Source of the DNA: Sphingomonadaceae bacterium
Lineage (GTDB): Bacteria; Pseudomonadota; Alphaproteobacteria; Sphingomonadales; Sphingomonadaceae
Assembly: GCA_016742125.1 (NCBI GenBank)
Contig: JACVCM010000014.1
Coordinates: 1-46,939 of the forward strand
Reading direction: 5' to 3'
Length of the DNA: 46,939 nt
Made by a program: the position numbers and the translations under genes. The notes beneath the pieces were generated by a model. The model was given only the letters and a program-made list of their open reading frames with translations, was not told the origin of the DNA and did not search any database. Below are positions 26,393-34,813 of this stretch, one piece after another. Within the stretch, counting starts at the first letter, position 1, and each line of letters starts with the position of its first letter.

Positions 26393-27766
26393 ATGAGCAC
26401 AAAAACAGTTTCGAATCGCAACGATCCTGTGATCGAAACCCGCGACCAGTTGATCGCTGCCATTGCAAAAGGCGAGAAGCCAAAGGACCGCTGGCGCATC
26501 GGCACCGAGCACGAGAAATTCGTCTATTGCCGCAAGGACCATCACGCACCGTCCTATGACGAACCCGGCGGTATCCGCGACCTGTTGATGGCAATGACCG
26601 AGTTCGGTTGGGAACCCGTTTATGAGGGCGAAAATGTTATCGCGCTCAAGGGTGAAGACGGGGCAGTCAGCCTGGAGCCCGCAGGTCAGCTCGAGCTGTC
26701 GGGGGCGCCGCTCGAAAACCTGCACCAGACCTGCGCGGAAACCGGACGCCATCTGAAACAAGTCAAGGCCATTGGGGCAGAGACCGGCAAGGGCTTTCTC
26801 GGGCTTGGTTTATGGCCCGACAAAACCCGCGCCGAACTGCCGATCATGCCCAAGGGACGCTATGAAATCATGCTGCGCCATATGCCGCAGGTCGGCAGCA
26901 TGGGGCTCGACATGATGCTGCGGACCTGCACGATCCAGGTCAATCTGGATTATTCAAGCGAAGCCGACATGGCGCACAAATTTCGGACCTCGCTGGCGCT
27001 ACAGCCATTGGCCACCGCCTTGTTCGCCAACTCGCCTTTCCTCGAAGGCAAACCCAATGGCTTCCTCTCCTACCGGAGCCATATCTGGTCCGACACCGAT
27101 CCGCATCGCACAGGCATGTTGCCCTTCGTCTTCGACGAGAGTTTCGGCTATGAACGCTATGTCGATTATATGCTGAATGTCCCGATGTATTTTGTGTACC
27201 GCGACGGCAAATATATCGATGCGGCCGGCCTGGACTTCAACGACTTTCTGAAGGGCGAATTGTCGGTCCTTCCCGGCGAAAAGCCGACCGTGGCAGACTG
27301 GGAAGACCACATGTCGACAGCCTTTCCCGAAGTGCGGTTGAAGAGTTTCCTCGAAATGCGCGGAGCGGATGGTGGGCCGTGGAACCGCATCTGCGCGCTG
27401 CCCGCATTCTGGGTCGGACTATTATATGACCAAACTGCACTCGACGCGTCATGGGACGAGGTCAGACACTGGACAATGGAAGAGCGCGAGGCCCTGCGCT
27501 CTGCGGTACCGGCACAGGGCCTGAATGCTCCGATACCAGGCGGCGGGAAGTTGCTCGATCTGGCTGGCCGCATAGTCGACATTTCCTCAGCCGGGCTGGC
27601 AGCCCGCAATCGCCTGAACAACAGCGGTGATAACGAGACCGGATTCCTCGACCCGCTGCGCGACATCGTCGCCTCTGGCAAAACCGTCGCCGAGCAGCTT
27701 CTCGACAAATATCATGGCGAATGGAATGGCGACATAAACCGCGTATATGATGAGATGAGTTTCTAA
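26393..27766 (+). CDS. gshA: Glutamate-cysteine ligase, plant/alphaproteobacterial type
   Basis: The 457-residue enzyme catalyses ATP-dependent formation of gamma-glutamylcysteine, the first step of glutathione synthesis. Family segments are WRIGTEHEKFVYC, LEPAGQLELSGAPLENLHQT, GLGLWPDKTRAELPIMPKGR, MMLRTCTIQVNLDY and FLEMRGADGGPWNRI. These distinguish the plant-type group from the E. coli type. Length is normal. In related genomes rsmE and gshA are often neighbours; here the DUF11 pair separates them. Confidence 0.95.
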   Translation: MSTKTVSNRNDPVIETRDQLIAAIAKGEKPKDRWRIGTEHEKFVYCRKDHHAPSYDEPGGIRDLLMAMTEFGWEPVYEGENVIALKGEDGAVSLEPAGQLELSGAPLENLHQTCAETGRHLKQVKAIGAETGKGFLGLGLWPDKTRAELPIMPKGRYEIMLRHMPQVGSMGLDMMLRTCTIQVNLDYSSEADMAHKFRTSLALQPLATALFANSPFLEGKPNGFLSYRSHIWSDTDPHRTGMLPFVFDESFGYERYVDYMLNVPMYFVYRDGKYIDAAGLDFNDFLKGELSVLPGEKPTVADWEDHMSTAFPEVRLKSFLEMRGADGGPWNRICALPAFWVGLLYDQTALDASWDEVRHWTMEEREALRSAVPAQGLNAPIPGGGKLLDLAGRIVDISSAGLAARNRLNNSGDNETGFLDPLRDIVASGKTVAEQLLDKYHGEWNGDINRVYDEMSF

Positions 27767-27780
27767 CGCAGTGCAAAACT

Positions 27781-27812
27781 GTCACAGGTGACGCAGAAAC
27801 GTCACAATTGTG
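27781..27812. promoter_or_regulatory. Operator-like palindromes upstream of TonB receptor
   Basis: GTCACAGGTGAC (27781-27792) is an inverted repeat of GTCAC with a 2-bp centre. GTCAC recurs at 27801, 20 bp from the first copy, and overlaps the perfect palindrome CACAATTGTG (27803-27812). The cluster lies 104-135 bp before the receptor start and looks like a regulator-binding region. The regulator is not identified. Confidence 0.45.
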
Positions 27813-27915
27813 CAAAGCTTTGTTGAACGCCGCCGCAGCGCAGCATAAATGCGTTTTCAGACGCAACCTACGTCCTGCCGATTCCTTTTCCCTGTTCGTC
27901 ACCCGGAGAAATTTT

Positions 27916-30150
27916 ATGCGTTCGATCCGCTCAGCAATTACATCCAGCGTCGCGATTGCGGTCGCCTCCACCGGTCTTTTCCTGACGCCTGCCGCCCATG
28001 CGCAGGATGAAGCCACGGCCGATGAAGGCCTCGGCGAAATTGTCGTCACCGCGCAGCGCCGCGAAGAAAATTTGCAGGACGTGCCGTTGTCGGTTGACGT
28101 CGTGTCTGGCGACAAGCTCGACGCGATCAACGCAGGTGGCGGTGATATCCGCGCTTTTGCTGGGCGCGTCCCCAGCCTCAATATCGAAAGCTCGTTCGGC
28201 CGCACCTTCCCGCGGTTCTACATCCGCGGCCTTGGCAATACCGACTTCGATCTGAACGCATCGCAGCCAGTCAGCCTCGTTTATGACGACGTCGTTCTCG
28301 AAAACCCGATCCTGAAGGGCTTCCCTGTATTTGACGTCGAGCGTGTCGAAGTTTTGCGCGGACCGCAAGGCACCCTCTTTGGCCGCAATACGCCTGCGGG
28401 TATCGTGAAGTTCGACAGCGCCCGCCCCGACAAGGACGGCGGCTATGCCAAGGCAAGCTATGGCCGTTTTGATTCGGTCGGGCTTGAAGGCGCAGTCGGC
28501 GGCAAACTGTCCGAAGGCCTTTCGGCGCGTGTTTCCGGGTCATTCCAGCGCCGCAGCGACTGGGTCGACAATGTCGACGCGCCGGGCAGTAACAATCTTG
28601 AAGGCTACGAGGACATCGCGCTGCGCGGGCAGATTCAGTACGCTCCCACCGACGAAGTCAAGTTGCGTGTGACCGGCCAGTATCGCGATTTCGACGGCAC
28701 GGCGCGTGTCTTCCACGCGAACCTCTTCGTGCCCGGTACCAACGACCTGCGCGGCATCGGCGGCATTACCGACCCGTTTGATCGCGGCGAAGTGCGGGCC
28801 GACGGCCTGAATTTCCAGAAGCTGAAACTTTACAGCATCGCGAGCACGTTCGAATATGATTTCGGTCCGGCAACGCTGACGTCGGTTACTGCATGGTGGA
28901 GCGGCAAATATACCAGCCGCGGCGACATCGACGGCGGCGTACCCGCGGGCCCGGGCTTTATCCCCTTTTCGGCGAATTCGCAGGACGACGTGCCCGATCT
29001 CGATCAGCTGACACAGGAACTGCGCATTTCGTCGAACAACGACGAAGGTTTGAAATATCAGGCAGGCGTGTTCTATTTCGACGAGAGCCTTGCCATTGCA
29101 TCCTATAACTACGACACACCGACAGGCACGGTTCCCAGCGTAACCGCACTGCAGCAGCAGGACTCAAAGGCCTGGGGTGTGTTCGGTTCGCTCACCTACC
29201 CGTTTACCGATCAGCTCTCGCTGACCGCCGGGCTGCGTTACAATGACGACGAACGTCGTCTGGATGTCAGCCGAGCTGGCTTTTTCGGTGCAATTGGCAC
29301 CGGCTTCGCCGAGGTCGAGGACAATAACCTTACCTGGGACGTCAGTGCGACTTATGAGGCCTCGGACGCGGTCAACGTCTACGCCCGCGTGGCTAAGGGC
29401 TATCGCGCACCTTCGATTCAGGGCCGCGCGCTGTTTGTCTTTACCACGGTGCAGGACGCGATCAGCACTGCCGATTCCGAGACGATCATGTCGTACGAAG
29501 CTGGCATCAAGACCCAGTTTTCGAACCGCTACCGTTTCAACCTGTCGGCGTTCAAATATGACCTGAACAACGCGCAGTTGACCGCTGTGGGCGGTGCAAG
29601 CAACGCAGCGCGGCTTATCAACGTGGACAATGTCGACGGACTTGGTTTCGAAGCCGAGTTCGAAGCGCGTCCGGTCGACAACATGACCTTTACTGCCGGC
29701 CTCAGCTACAACCGCGCCAAAATCGAAGACTCGACAGCGTTCATCACCGGCTGCGGCGGCGGTTGCACCGTAACCGATCCGGTCCGCCCCGGATCGCCCG
29801 GCATTTACTCAATCAACGGTAACCAGTTGCCGCAGGCACCAAAATGGTCGTTCAACGTCACCGCGGGTTACGGCGTGCCTGTCGGGGATGGCGAAATCTA
29901 TGCCTTCACCGACTGGGCATATCGTTCCAAGGTCAATTTCTTCCTCTATACATCGGAAGAGTTCAACGACGATCATATGCTCGAAGGCGGCCTGCGCATC
30001 GGATATCGCACCGACAAATGGGATTTTGCGGCTTTCGCGCGCAACATCACCAATGACAAATCGGCCGTCGGCGGTATCGACTTCAACAACCTGCTCGGCT
30101 TCGTCAACGAACCGCGCATCTGGGGTTTTGAGGCTGGCATCAAGTTCTAA
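27916..30150 (+). CDS. TonB-dependent receptor
   Basis: The 744-residue outer-membrane receptor has a signal peptide (about 1-29, ending AHAQ), the segment EIVVTAQRREENLQDVPLS typical of sphingomonad receptors, a plug with RFYIRGLGN and DVERVEVLRGPQGTLFGRN, and a beta-barrel ending WGFEAGIKF. Start: ATG 27916 with GGAGA seven bases upstream; a longer frame to 27808 has no ribosome-binding site and would spoil the signal peptide. The ligand is unknown and no transport or enzyme partner is adjacent. A palindromic element and tRNA-Trp follow. Confidence 0.93.
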   Translation: MRSIRSAITSSVAIAVASTGLFLTPAAHAQDEATADEGLGEIVVTAQRREENLQDVPLSVDVVSGDKLDAINAGGGDIRAFAGRVPSLNIESSFGRTFPRFYIRGLGNTDFDLNASQPVSLVYDDVVLENPILKGFPVFDVERVEVLRGPQGTLFGRNTPAGIVKFDSARPDKDGGYAKASYGRFDSVGLEGAVGGKLSEGLSARVSGSFQRRSDWVDNVDAPGSNNLEGYEDIALRGQIQYAPTDEVKLRVTGQYRDFDGTARVFHANLFVPGTNDLRGIGGITDPFDRGEVRADGLNFQKLKLYSIASTFEYDFGPATLTSVTAWWSGKYTSRGDIDGGVPAGPGFIPFSANSQDDVPDLDQLTQELRISSNNDEGLKYQAGVFYFDESLAIASYNYDTPTGTVPSVTALQQQDSKAWGVFGSLTYPFTDQLSLTAGLRYNDDERRLDVSRAGFFGAIGTGFAEVEDNNLTWDVSATYEASDAVNVYARVAKGYRAPSIQGRALFVFTTVQDAISTADSETIMSYEAGIKTQFSNRYRFNLSAFKYDLNNAQLTAVGGASNAARLINVDNVDGLGFEAEFEARPVDNMTFTAGLSYNRAKIEDSTAFITGCGGGCTVTDPVRPGSPGIYSINGNQLPQAPKWSFNVTAGYGVPVGDGEIYAFTDWAYRSKVNFFLYTSEEFNDDHMLEGGLRIGYRTDKWDFAAFARNITNDKSAVGGIDFNNLLGFVNEPRIWGFEAGIKF

Positions 30151-30158
30151 TGATGAAA

Positions 30159-30310
30159 CCCTCTCCCCTTGCGGGAGAGGATACCAAAGCCTTAGCGACT
30201 TGTCGCTTAGGCGACGTCGGTGAGGGGTTCGACGCTGAAACCCCTCACCCAGCTTCGACTAGGCAACAAGTTGTCAAGTCTGCGCAACCCTCTCCCGCAA
30301 GGGGAGAGGG
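30159..30310. repeat. Nested-palindrome intergenic element (REP/MITE-like)
   Basis: Terminal arms of 22 bases are perfect inverted repeats: 30159-30180 begins CCCTCTCCCCTTGCGG and 30289-30310 is its reverse complement. Inside, GGTGAGGGGTT (30219-30229) pairs with AACCCCTCACC (30239-30249), and AGCGAC pairs with GTCGCT (30194-30207). A single strand would fold into a branched, cloverleaf-like structure. It lies between the TonB receptor and tRNA-Trp and codes for nothing. Confidence 0.8.
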
Positions 30311-30391
30311 GTATGACGAGAGCGAACATCACACTTGCCCCGTTCGCGCATCGGCGTTAAGGGCACCACTCCCGCGCCACGGCGCGGGTGC

Positions 30392-30467
30392 AGGAGTTTA
30401 GCTCAGTTGGTAGAGCATCGGTCTCCAAAACCGAGGGTCGTGGGTTCGAGTCCCTCAACTCCTGCCA
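30392..30467 (+). tRNA. tRNA-Trp (CCA anticodon)
   Basis: The 76-nt tRNA has acceptor stem AGGAGTT/AACTCCT, a D arm with AGCTCAGTTGGTAGAGC, anticodon stem TCGGT/ACCGA around loop CTCCAAA with anticodon CCA at 30425-30427, and T arm GGGTTCGAGTCCC. The 3' CCA is encoded. tRNA-Trp is the usual first member of the secE-nusG-rplKAJL cluster; here secE is about 4.1 kb downstream. Confidence 0.97.
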
Positions 30468-30525
30468 TTTTCTTGACATTATAGCCGCCGGTTGCGACGC
30501 TTTTCTTGTCTGAGGAGATGCGGCG

Positions 30526-31380
30526 ATGGGCGAATGGCAGGCAATGCTGAATGACGCTACGGCCTTCGGGGCGAAGCGGGCGGAGTTCGACCGGAATGGA
30601 TATCTGCTGTTCGAGTCGGTGCTTGAACCGCAAATGATCGAGGACGTCCGCACCGCGCTCGCGCCATATCTTGCCGCAGACATCGCCGGACGGAATGATT
30701 TTGAAGGCCTCAAGACCAACCGGGTCTATGCCATGCTCGCGAAAGGGCGGATATTTGCCGACCTCGCCTGCCATCCGCTCGCGCTTGCCTTTGCCGAGGC
30801 CGATCTGGGCAAGGAATGTCTGCTCTCCGAATGTCTCGCAATCAACATCCATCCGGGCGAAACCGTCCAGCCATGGCATTATGACGACAGCCATTACCGC
30901 CTGCCCCGCCCCCGCACCTCGTTGGGGGTCAGTGCTTTCTGGGCAATCGACGAAACCACCGAATTGAACGGCGCGACCGAGATCATCCCCGGCAGCCATG
31001 TCTGGCCGGAGCAGAATTTGCCCGGCGGCAATACGCTGGCGACCTTTGGCGACAAACGGATGCGCGACGTGGACGACGATCCGGGCGCGCGCTCCGATAG
31101 TATTCAGGTGACGATGAAGCCGGGCTCGCTGATGCTGGCCAAGGGCACCCTATGGCACCGCGGCGGCGCGAACCGGTCGGACAAGGCACGGATGATCATC
31201 ACCCCGCAATATTGCCCTGGCTGGACGCGGCAGCTCGAGAATATGGCGCTTGCGGTGCCGCCTTCCCTTGCCGCGACCCTTCCGGAACGTGCGCGCGAAC
31301 TGATCGGCTATTCGATCCACCCGCCGTTCATGGGCTATGTAGACGGGATGCACCCGGGCCGGGTGTTGGCGGCATCTTAG
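30526..31380 (+). CDS. Phytanoyl-CoA dioxygenase (PhyH) family protein
   Basis: The 284-residue protein fits the Fe(II)/2-oxoglutarate-dependent PhyH family. The metal site is H-x-D in WHYDDSHY (about residue 122) with the distal His in KGTLWHRGGANRS (about residue 208); the Arg-containing RMIITPQYCPG would bind 2-oxoglutarate. A double-stranded beta-helix is expected. The substrate cannot be inferred; the family hydroxylates diverse small molecules. It starts 58 bp after tRNA-Trp and belongs to the block separating tRNA-Trp from secE. It is convergent with the DUF808 gene, with a GC-rich hairpin between. Confidence 0.9.
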   Translation: MGEWQAMLNDATAFGAKRAEFDRNGYLLFESVLEPQMIEDVRTALAPYLAADIAGRNDFEGLKTNRVYAMLAKGRIFADLACHPLALAFAEADLGKECLLSECLAINIHPGETVQPWHYDDSHYRLPRPRTSLGVSAFWAIDETTELNGATEIIPGSHVWPEQNLPGGNTLATFGDKRMRDVDDDPGARSDSIQVTMKPGSLMLAKGTLWHRGGANRSDKARMIITPQYCPGWTRQLENMALAVPPSLAATLPERARELIGYSIHPPFMGYVDGMHPGRVLAAS

Positions 31381-31382
31381 TC

Positions 31383-31404
31383 CCCCTCCCGCAAGCGGGA
31401 GGGG
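31383..31404. repeat. GC-rich perfect hairpin between convergent genes
   Basis: CCCCTCCCGC (31383-31392), AA, GCGGGAGGGG (31395-31404) is a perfect 10-bp dyad just after the PhyH stop. It resembles the core of the larger element at 30159-30310. It could serve as a bidirectional terminator but lacks a T tract. Confidence 0.6.
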
Positions 31405-31409
31405 AGCAT

Positions 31410-32315
31410 TCAGTGCCCTTTGACGCCTGCTACCTTGTGATGCACCCACACAATCACCGCACCTAGCGCCAGCCCGAACAGGCCGCTCAGGCCCGCATCG
31501 ACAACCCAGGCCAGCGCACCCTCGTGCAGCCCGAACCACTCCGCAGGGTGCAGGCCAAAACCATGCACGATAATCTGGCCGCCGACCCACAGCATCGCGG
31601 CTGTGCCGATGGTCGACAATGCCGCCAGCAATTTGGGCATCCCCTTCACCATCGCGCGACCGATGGCTTGCGATCCGCCATTTTCCCGGCCCGCCATGTG
31701 CAGCCCGATATCGTCCATCTTTACGATCAGGCCGACAACACCGTAGACAGCGATCGTTATCGCGATGGCAACAACGCCCAGCGTCGCCGCCTCCAGCCAG
31801 ATCGAGGTTTCGGCCAACTGCTTCACCTCATTGAGCGCGATGGCCATTATCTCGGCTGACAGGATGAAATCGGTTCGCACCGCGCCCTTCACCATTTTCT
31901 CTTCATGCTCTGCACTGGTCAGTTCGGCAATCTCTTCAGCAAGGCTCTCCTTTTCGTGAGGCCTCAGCTTCTCCAGCACCTTTTCCGCACCCTCAAAACA
32001 CAGAAACGCCCCGCCGAGCATCAGGATGGGCGTAATGGCCCATGGCAGAAACAGGCTAAGCAGCAATGCCACCGGCAGGATGATGACAAGCTTGTTGAAA
32101 AACGAGCCTTTCGCGATCCGCCAGATGATCGGCAGTTCGCGGTCGGGTGTGAAGCCGGTCACATATTGCGGCGTCACGGCGGTATCGTCGATGACGACCC
32201 CCGCAGCCTTGCTGCTCGCCTTGCCAGCCGCAGCGGCAACATCGTCGACCGATGCGGCCGCGACCTTGGCGATGGTGGCAATATCGTCGAGTAAGGCGGC
32301 AAGACCCGATGGCAT
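31410..32315 (-). CDS. DUF808 (YedI-like) inner-membrane protein
   Basis: The 301-residue membrane protein matches DUF808/YedI: N-terminal GLAALLDDIATIAKVAAASVDD, KAAGVVIDDTAVTPQYVTGF, LPIIWRIAKGSFFNKLVIIL, and several membrane helices such as ILPVALLLSLFLPWAI and GVVAIAITIAVYGVVGLIV. The family is uncharacterised, with a possible transport role suggested only by topology. It is convergent with PhyH. Confidence 0.9.
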   Translation of the reverse strand: MPSGLAALLDDIATIAKVAAASVDDVAAAAGKASSKAAGVVIDDTAVTPQYVTGFTPDRELPIIWRIAKGSFFNKLVIILPVALLLSLFLPWAITPILMLGGAFLCFEGAEKVLEKLRPHEKESLAEEIAELTSAEHEEKMVKGAVRTDFILSAEIMAIALNEVKQLAETSIWLEAATLGVVAIAITIAVYGVVGLIVKMDDIGLHMAGRENGGSQAIGRAMVKGMPKLLAALSTIGTAAMLWVGGQIIVHGFGLHPAEWFGLHEGALAWVVDAGLSGLFGLALGAVIVWVHHKVAGVKGH

Positions 32316-32448
32316 GTAAGTTCCCTGCTAGATTGTTATGACGCGAATAGCCCATGCACCGGCGCGGTCAAGGCGGCGAAAATTTCCGGCCGAAAGAATC
32401 CAGGTCGCTGTCGCGGTCACCAGTACCGGTTATCATCCCGTGCAAAGT

Positions 32449-32675
32449 CGAGGCCGGGGTAGAAGCTCGCAGCGGCTCTCGCCGGTCTACGATAACTGCC
32501 TTGGTCCGGCATCGCTCAGCACTTCGGCGATAATCGCGCCGGTAATGCCAGCGCCGATGACCAGCACATCGCTCGATATGTCGCGCCTCGGTTCGGGCGA
32601 AGCAATAGAGGGCAACCTCCGGTCCAGCCACAAAAGCCGCCCGGTCCGCAGATCGCGTTTGATTGTGAGTGACAT
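32449..32675 (-). pseudogene. FAD-dependent oxidoreductase N-terminal remnant, frameshifted and truncated
   Basis: From ATG 32675 the frame reads a typical DAO-family N-terminus: a LDRRLPSIASPEP segment and the dinucleotide-binding motif DVLVIGAGITGAIIAEVLSDAG. The homology then jumps to another frame, AVIVDRREPLRASTPAST, consistent with a single missing base near 32510. After STPAST the similarity ends and nothing of the FAD domain's remainder or catalytic domain follows. The gene is therefore dead: frameshifted and cut off after about 75 codons. Confidence 0.75.
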
Positions 32676-32849
32676 GCTTTGGCCCATTTTAGGGGAGCAC
32701 AACGAACCACCGTAGTGCAAAGTTCCTTTTGTTGTTTCAACGAAATTAAGTTGTGCACAAGCCGGTATCGGAGTGGACATCTTTTGGGTTCGTGCTTCCC
32801 TGACGGCCATTATGCGATAAGGTCTGCTATCGTCGTGCAGGGAGGCTGA

Positions 32850-33725
32850 ATGCCCGTCACCGTTGGGTTAATTGTGGACGCTCTAATCGCTCTCGGCGGC
32901 GAAGCGCATTACAATGATATTGCCGATTATATAGTTGCAACCAGCCCGCCGCCATTTCCGGCAAACCCCGCCGCAAGCGTTCGCGCCAGACTTCAAGAAA
33001 GGTGTTCGGATTATGAAGCCTATGAGGGCCAGCAAGACTTATTTGAGAGCGAGCGTAAAAGTGGCGTTTGGCGTTTTCGGTCATGGACACCGTCACCGCC
33101 AGTAACGGCCATGCCGGTCCACGAAGACGGAGCAGGCTATAAGGCCCAAGAAGGCGCGCTCGTCCTTAAATTGCACTATACGAGAGAACGCGACCCAAAA
33201 CTCGTTTCAAAATTCAAAGCCGGTCTGAACGATCCAAATTGCGAAGCCTGCGGCTTCAATTTCAAGGAAGCTTATGGCGATTTAGGCGCTGGCTACATCG
33301 AGGCGCATCATAAAAGGCTGGTTGCATCGCTGACCGAAGGCAGTACGACAAGACTTTCCGACCTAGCGGCGCTTTGCCCTAACTGCCATCGAATCATTCA
33401 CAAAAACTATCCGATGTCGGTTGAGGAATTGAAACAGATACTGCACGCGCCGAACGGCTATGCGGGGTATATCGCGGACGCGAAAACTACTCGTACAACC
33501 TGGAAACAAGCTGTTTTGAATGCCATCGAGCGCGTTACAAGTGGCAAGCCCAATCACGAATTCAGTCGGCAGCAGCTTATCAACACAGAACTTGTAACAA
33601 TTATTGCCGAGGTCGCCGCAAAAGGCGAAAGTCCTGCGCAGACGATGAGCCGCGTGCTGCAAGAACTACGCTCCACAGGAGCGATCGACTTTGTTGACGG
33701 CAAAGGTTGTTATCGAACCAAATAA
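32850..33725 (+). CDS. HNH endonuclease flanked by two winged-helix domains
   Basis: The 291-residue protein reads as three parts. Residues 1-77 resemble a winged-helix DNA-binding domain (GLIVDALIALGGEAHYNDIA ... GVWRF). Residues 125-190 form an HNH/McrA-type nuclease: C131-x2-C134, H153-H154, then C176-P-N-C179-H180-x3-H184. Residues 216-290 resemble the winged helix at the C-terminus of DpnI-type enzymes (MSRVLQELRSTGAIDFVDG and GCYR). That suggests a modification-dependent (type IV/IIM) restriction enzyme, which would need no partner methyltransferase, and none is seen nearby. Activity and target are inference; the HNH motif itself is clear. Confidence 0.8.
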   Translation: MPVTVGLIVDALIALGGEAHYNDIADYIVATSPPPFPANPAASVRARLQERCSDYEAYEGQQDLFESERKSGVWRFRSWTPSPPVTAMPVHEDGAGYKAQEGALVLKLHYTRERDPKLVSKFKAGLNDPNCEACGFNFKEAYGDLGAGYIEAHHKRLVASLTEGSTTRLSDLAALCPNCHRIIHKNYPMSVEELKQILHAPNGYAGYIADAKTTRTTWKQAVLNAIERVTSGKPNHEFSRQQLINTELVTIIAEVAAKGESPAQTMSRVLQELRSTGAIDFVDGKGCYRTK

Positions 33726-33780
33726 TTGATTTAGATCATTTTTCTGTTGACGAAGAATTCGAAATGATCAATTGTTGGCG

Positions 33781-34200
33781 ATGCCAACGGATCCATCCCA
33801 AAACCCTGAATGGCAGCAGGTCGAAGCTGCTATTTTGGGCTCAGCAGTCATTTACAAGAGCGCGAGCCTCGTGATTTACTCTCTGGAAAATGGGGCGGCC
33901 GCCGAGTTTTGGTCGGACGGAACGGCATGGTGTATTCGAGACCCGTCATGGTATCGCAATTACCTTGAGCGGGGACAACTGTATCTGTTTCGCGTCGCCA
34001 ATACCGGGCGGCGCTATCTGCTAAGTGTCGGTGCCTGCGAGTTTCGCAACGCACGGAACCGTACTGTCAGTTTAAACTCTTTCATTGAGCGTTTTCCGTC
34101 AGCGGAAATACCCATACGCCAACTGCTCGGTGGCTACGCCCGCGCACAGATTCACTTTAATGTCATCAATAGCTGGCCCGCTGGCGCGCTGCGCCCTTGA
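33781..34200 (+). CDS. Hypothetical protein downstream of HNH nuclease gene
   Basis: I do not recognise this 139-residue protein. It is soluble with no signal peptide. Aromatic-rich segments stand out: EFWSDGTAWCIRDPSWYRNY and GQLYLFRVANTGRRYLLSVG. The start at ATG 33781 is chosen over a TTG at 33772; no strong ribosome-binding site is seen. It follows the HNH gene by 55 bp on the same strand and may be part of the same acquired unit, for example as an accessory or immunity protein, but there is no direct evidence. Confidence 0.6.
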   Translation: MPTDPSQNPEWQQVEAAILGSAVIYKSASLVIYSLENGAAAEFWSDGTAWCIRDPSWYRNYLERGQLYLFRVANTGRRYLLSVGACEFRNARNRTVSLNSFIERFPSAEIPIRQLLGGYARAQIHFNVINSWPAGALRP

Positions 34201-34576
34201 AATGTAGGATCAGCCATGAGACTCTCCCCATGCGTTCTTTGACATTCTGAATATCCCGCCTCCGCCCGCCATGCGGGGCATCACAAAAAACCGCGCACAA
34301 ATCCAACAGATTTCTGCCCTGCGGAACGCCAGGGGGGTAGCCTCTACTTTCTGACAAATCTGCGGCTTTCGACGACCGGCGCTTGTTGGAAATTTCGCCG
34401 CTTTTTTTTGCATGCCAAAGGCACCGCGCACCCCGCCCGAACCCCCTTGCCTCAAAACGAATCGCCGTCTAAAGGCCTAGTCTTTCCGAAATCGGAACCT
34501 ATATCGCTCTCGACCCCGCCGGTCGGAGCGATGGCGGCTATCCATTTTCGTGAAATTGCAAACAGGAAGTTGAAAT
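34201..34576. other. Gene-free region upstream of secE
   Basis: These 376 bases contain no credible gene. The inverted repeat TTCCGA-AA-TCGGAA lies at 34484-34497, about 80 bases before secE, and could be an operator or part of the secE promoter region. A run of eight T at about 34402-34409 follows a GC-rich stretch but has no clean stem. The secE ribosome-binding site (AGGAAG) lies at its right end. Confidence 0.5.
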
Positions 34577-34774
34577 ATGGCAAAGACAAGCCCCGGTGAA
34601 TTCATCCGTCAGGTGCGGACTGAAATCGGCAAGGTGGTATGGCCCACGCGCCAGGAAACCGTGCAGACCGCAATCATGGTGCTGATCATGACGATCATCC
34701 TCGCCATCTTCTTCCTGGGCGTCGACGCGGTGTTTTCCGCGATTGTGAACGGACTGCTCGAACTCGCCAAATAA
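34577..34774 (+). CDS. secE: Preprotein translocase subunit SecE
   Basis: The 65-residue single-span form of SecE is typical of alphaproteobacteria; it stabilises SecY in the inner-membrane translocon. The cytosolic N-terminus FIRQVRTEIGKVVWPTRQET is the conserved amphipathic helix, followed by one membrane helix (TAIMVLIMTIILAIFFLGVD). It lies 39 bp before nusG, the conserved order. Confidence 0.96.
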   Translation: MAKTSPGEFIRQVRTEIGKVVWPTRQETVQTAIMVLIMTIILAIFFLGVDAVFSAIVNGLLELAK

Positions 34775-34813
34775 GGCGGCGACGACGACATCAGACTAGA
34801 GAATAGAAGCATC

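Noticed and set aside
32338..32715. Rightward open frame opposite the oxidoreductase remnant
   Set aside because: It is the antisense of the remnant, with no family-like sequence or ribosome-binding site.
34484..34520. EcfG-type promoter starting GGAAC upstream of secE
   Set aside because: GGAAC is present but no GTT lies at the required distance.
30392..34576. tRNA-Trp as an attachment site for the inserted block before secE
   Set aside because: No second copy of the tRNA 3' end was seen downstream and no integrase gene is present.
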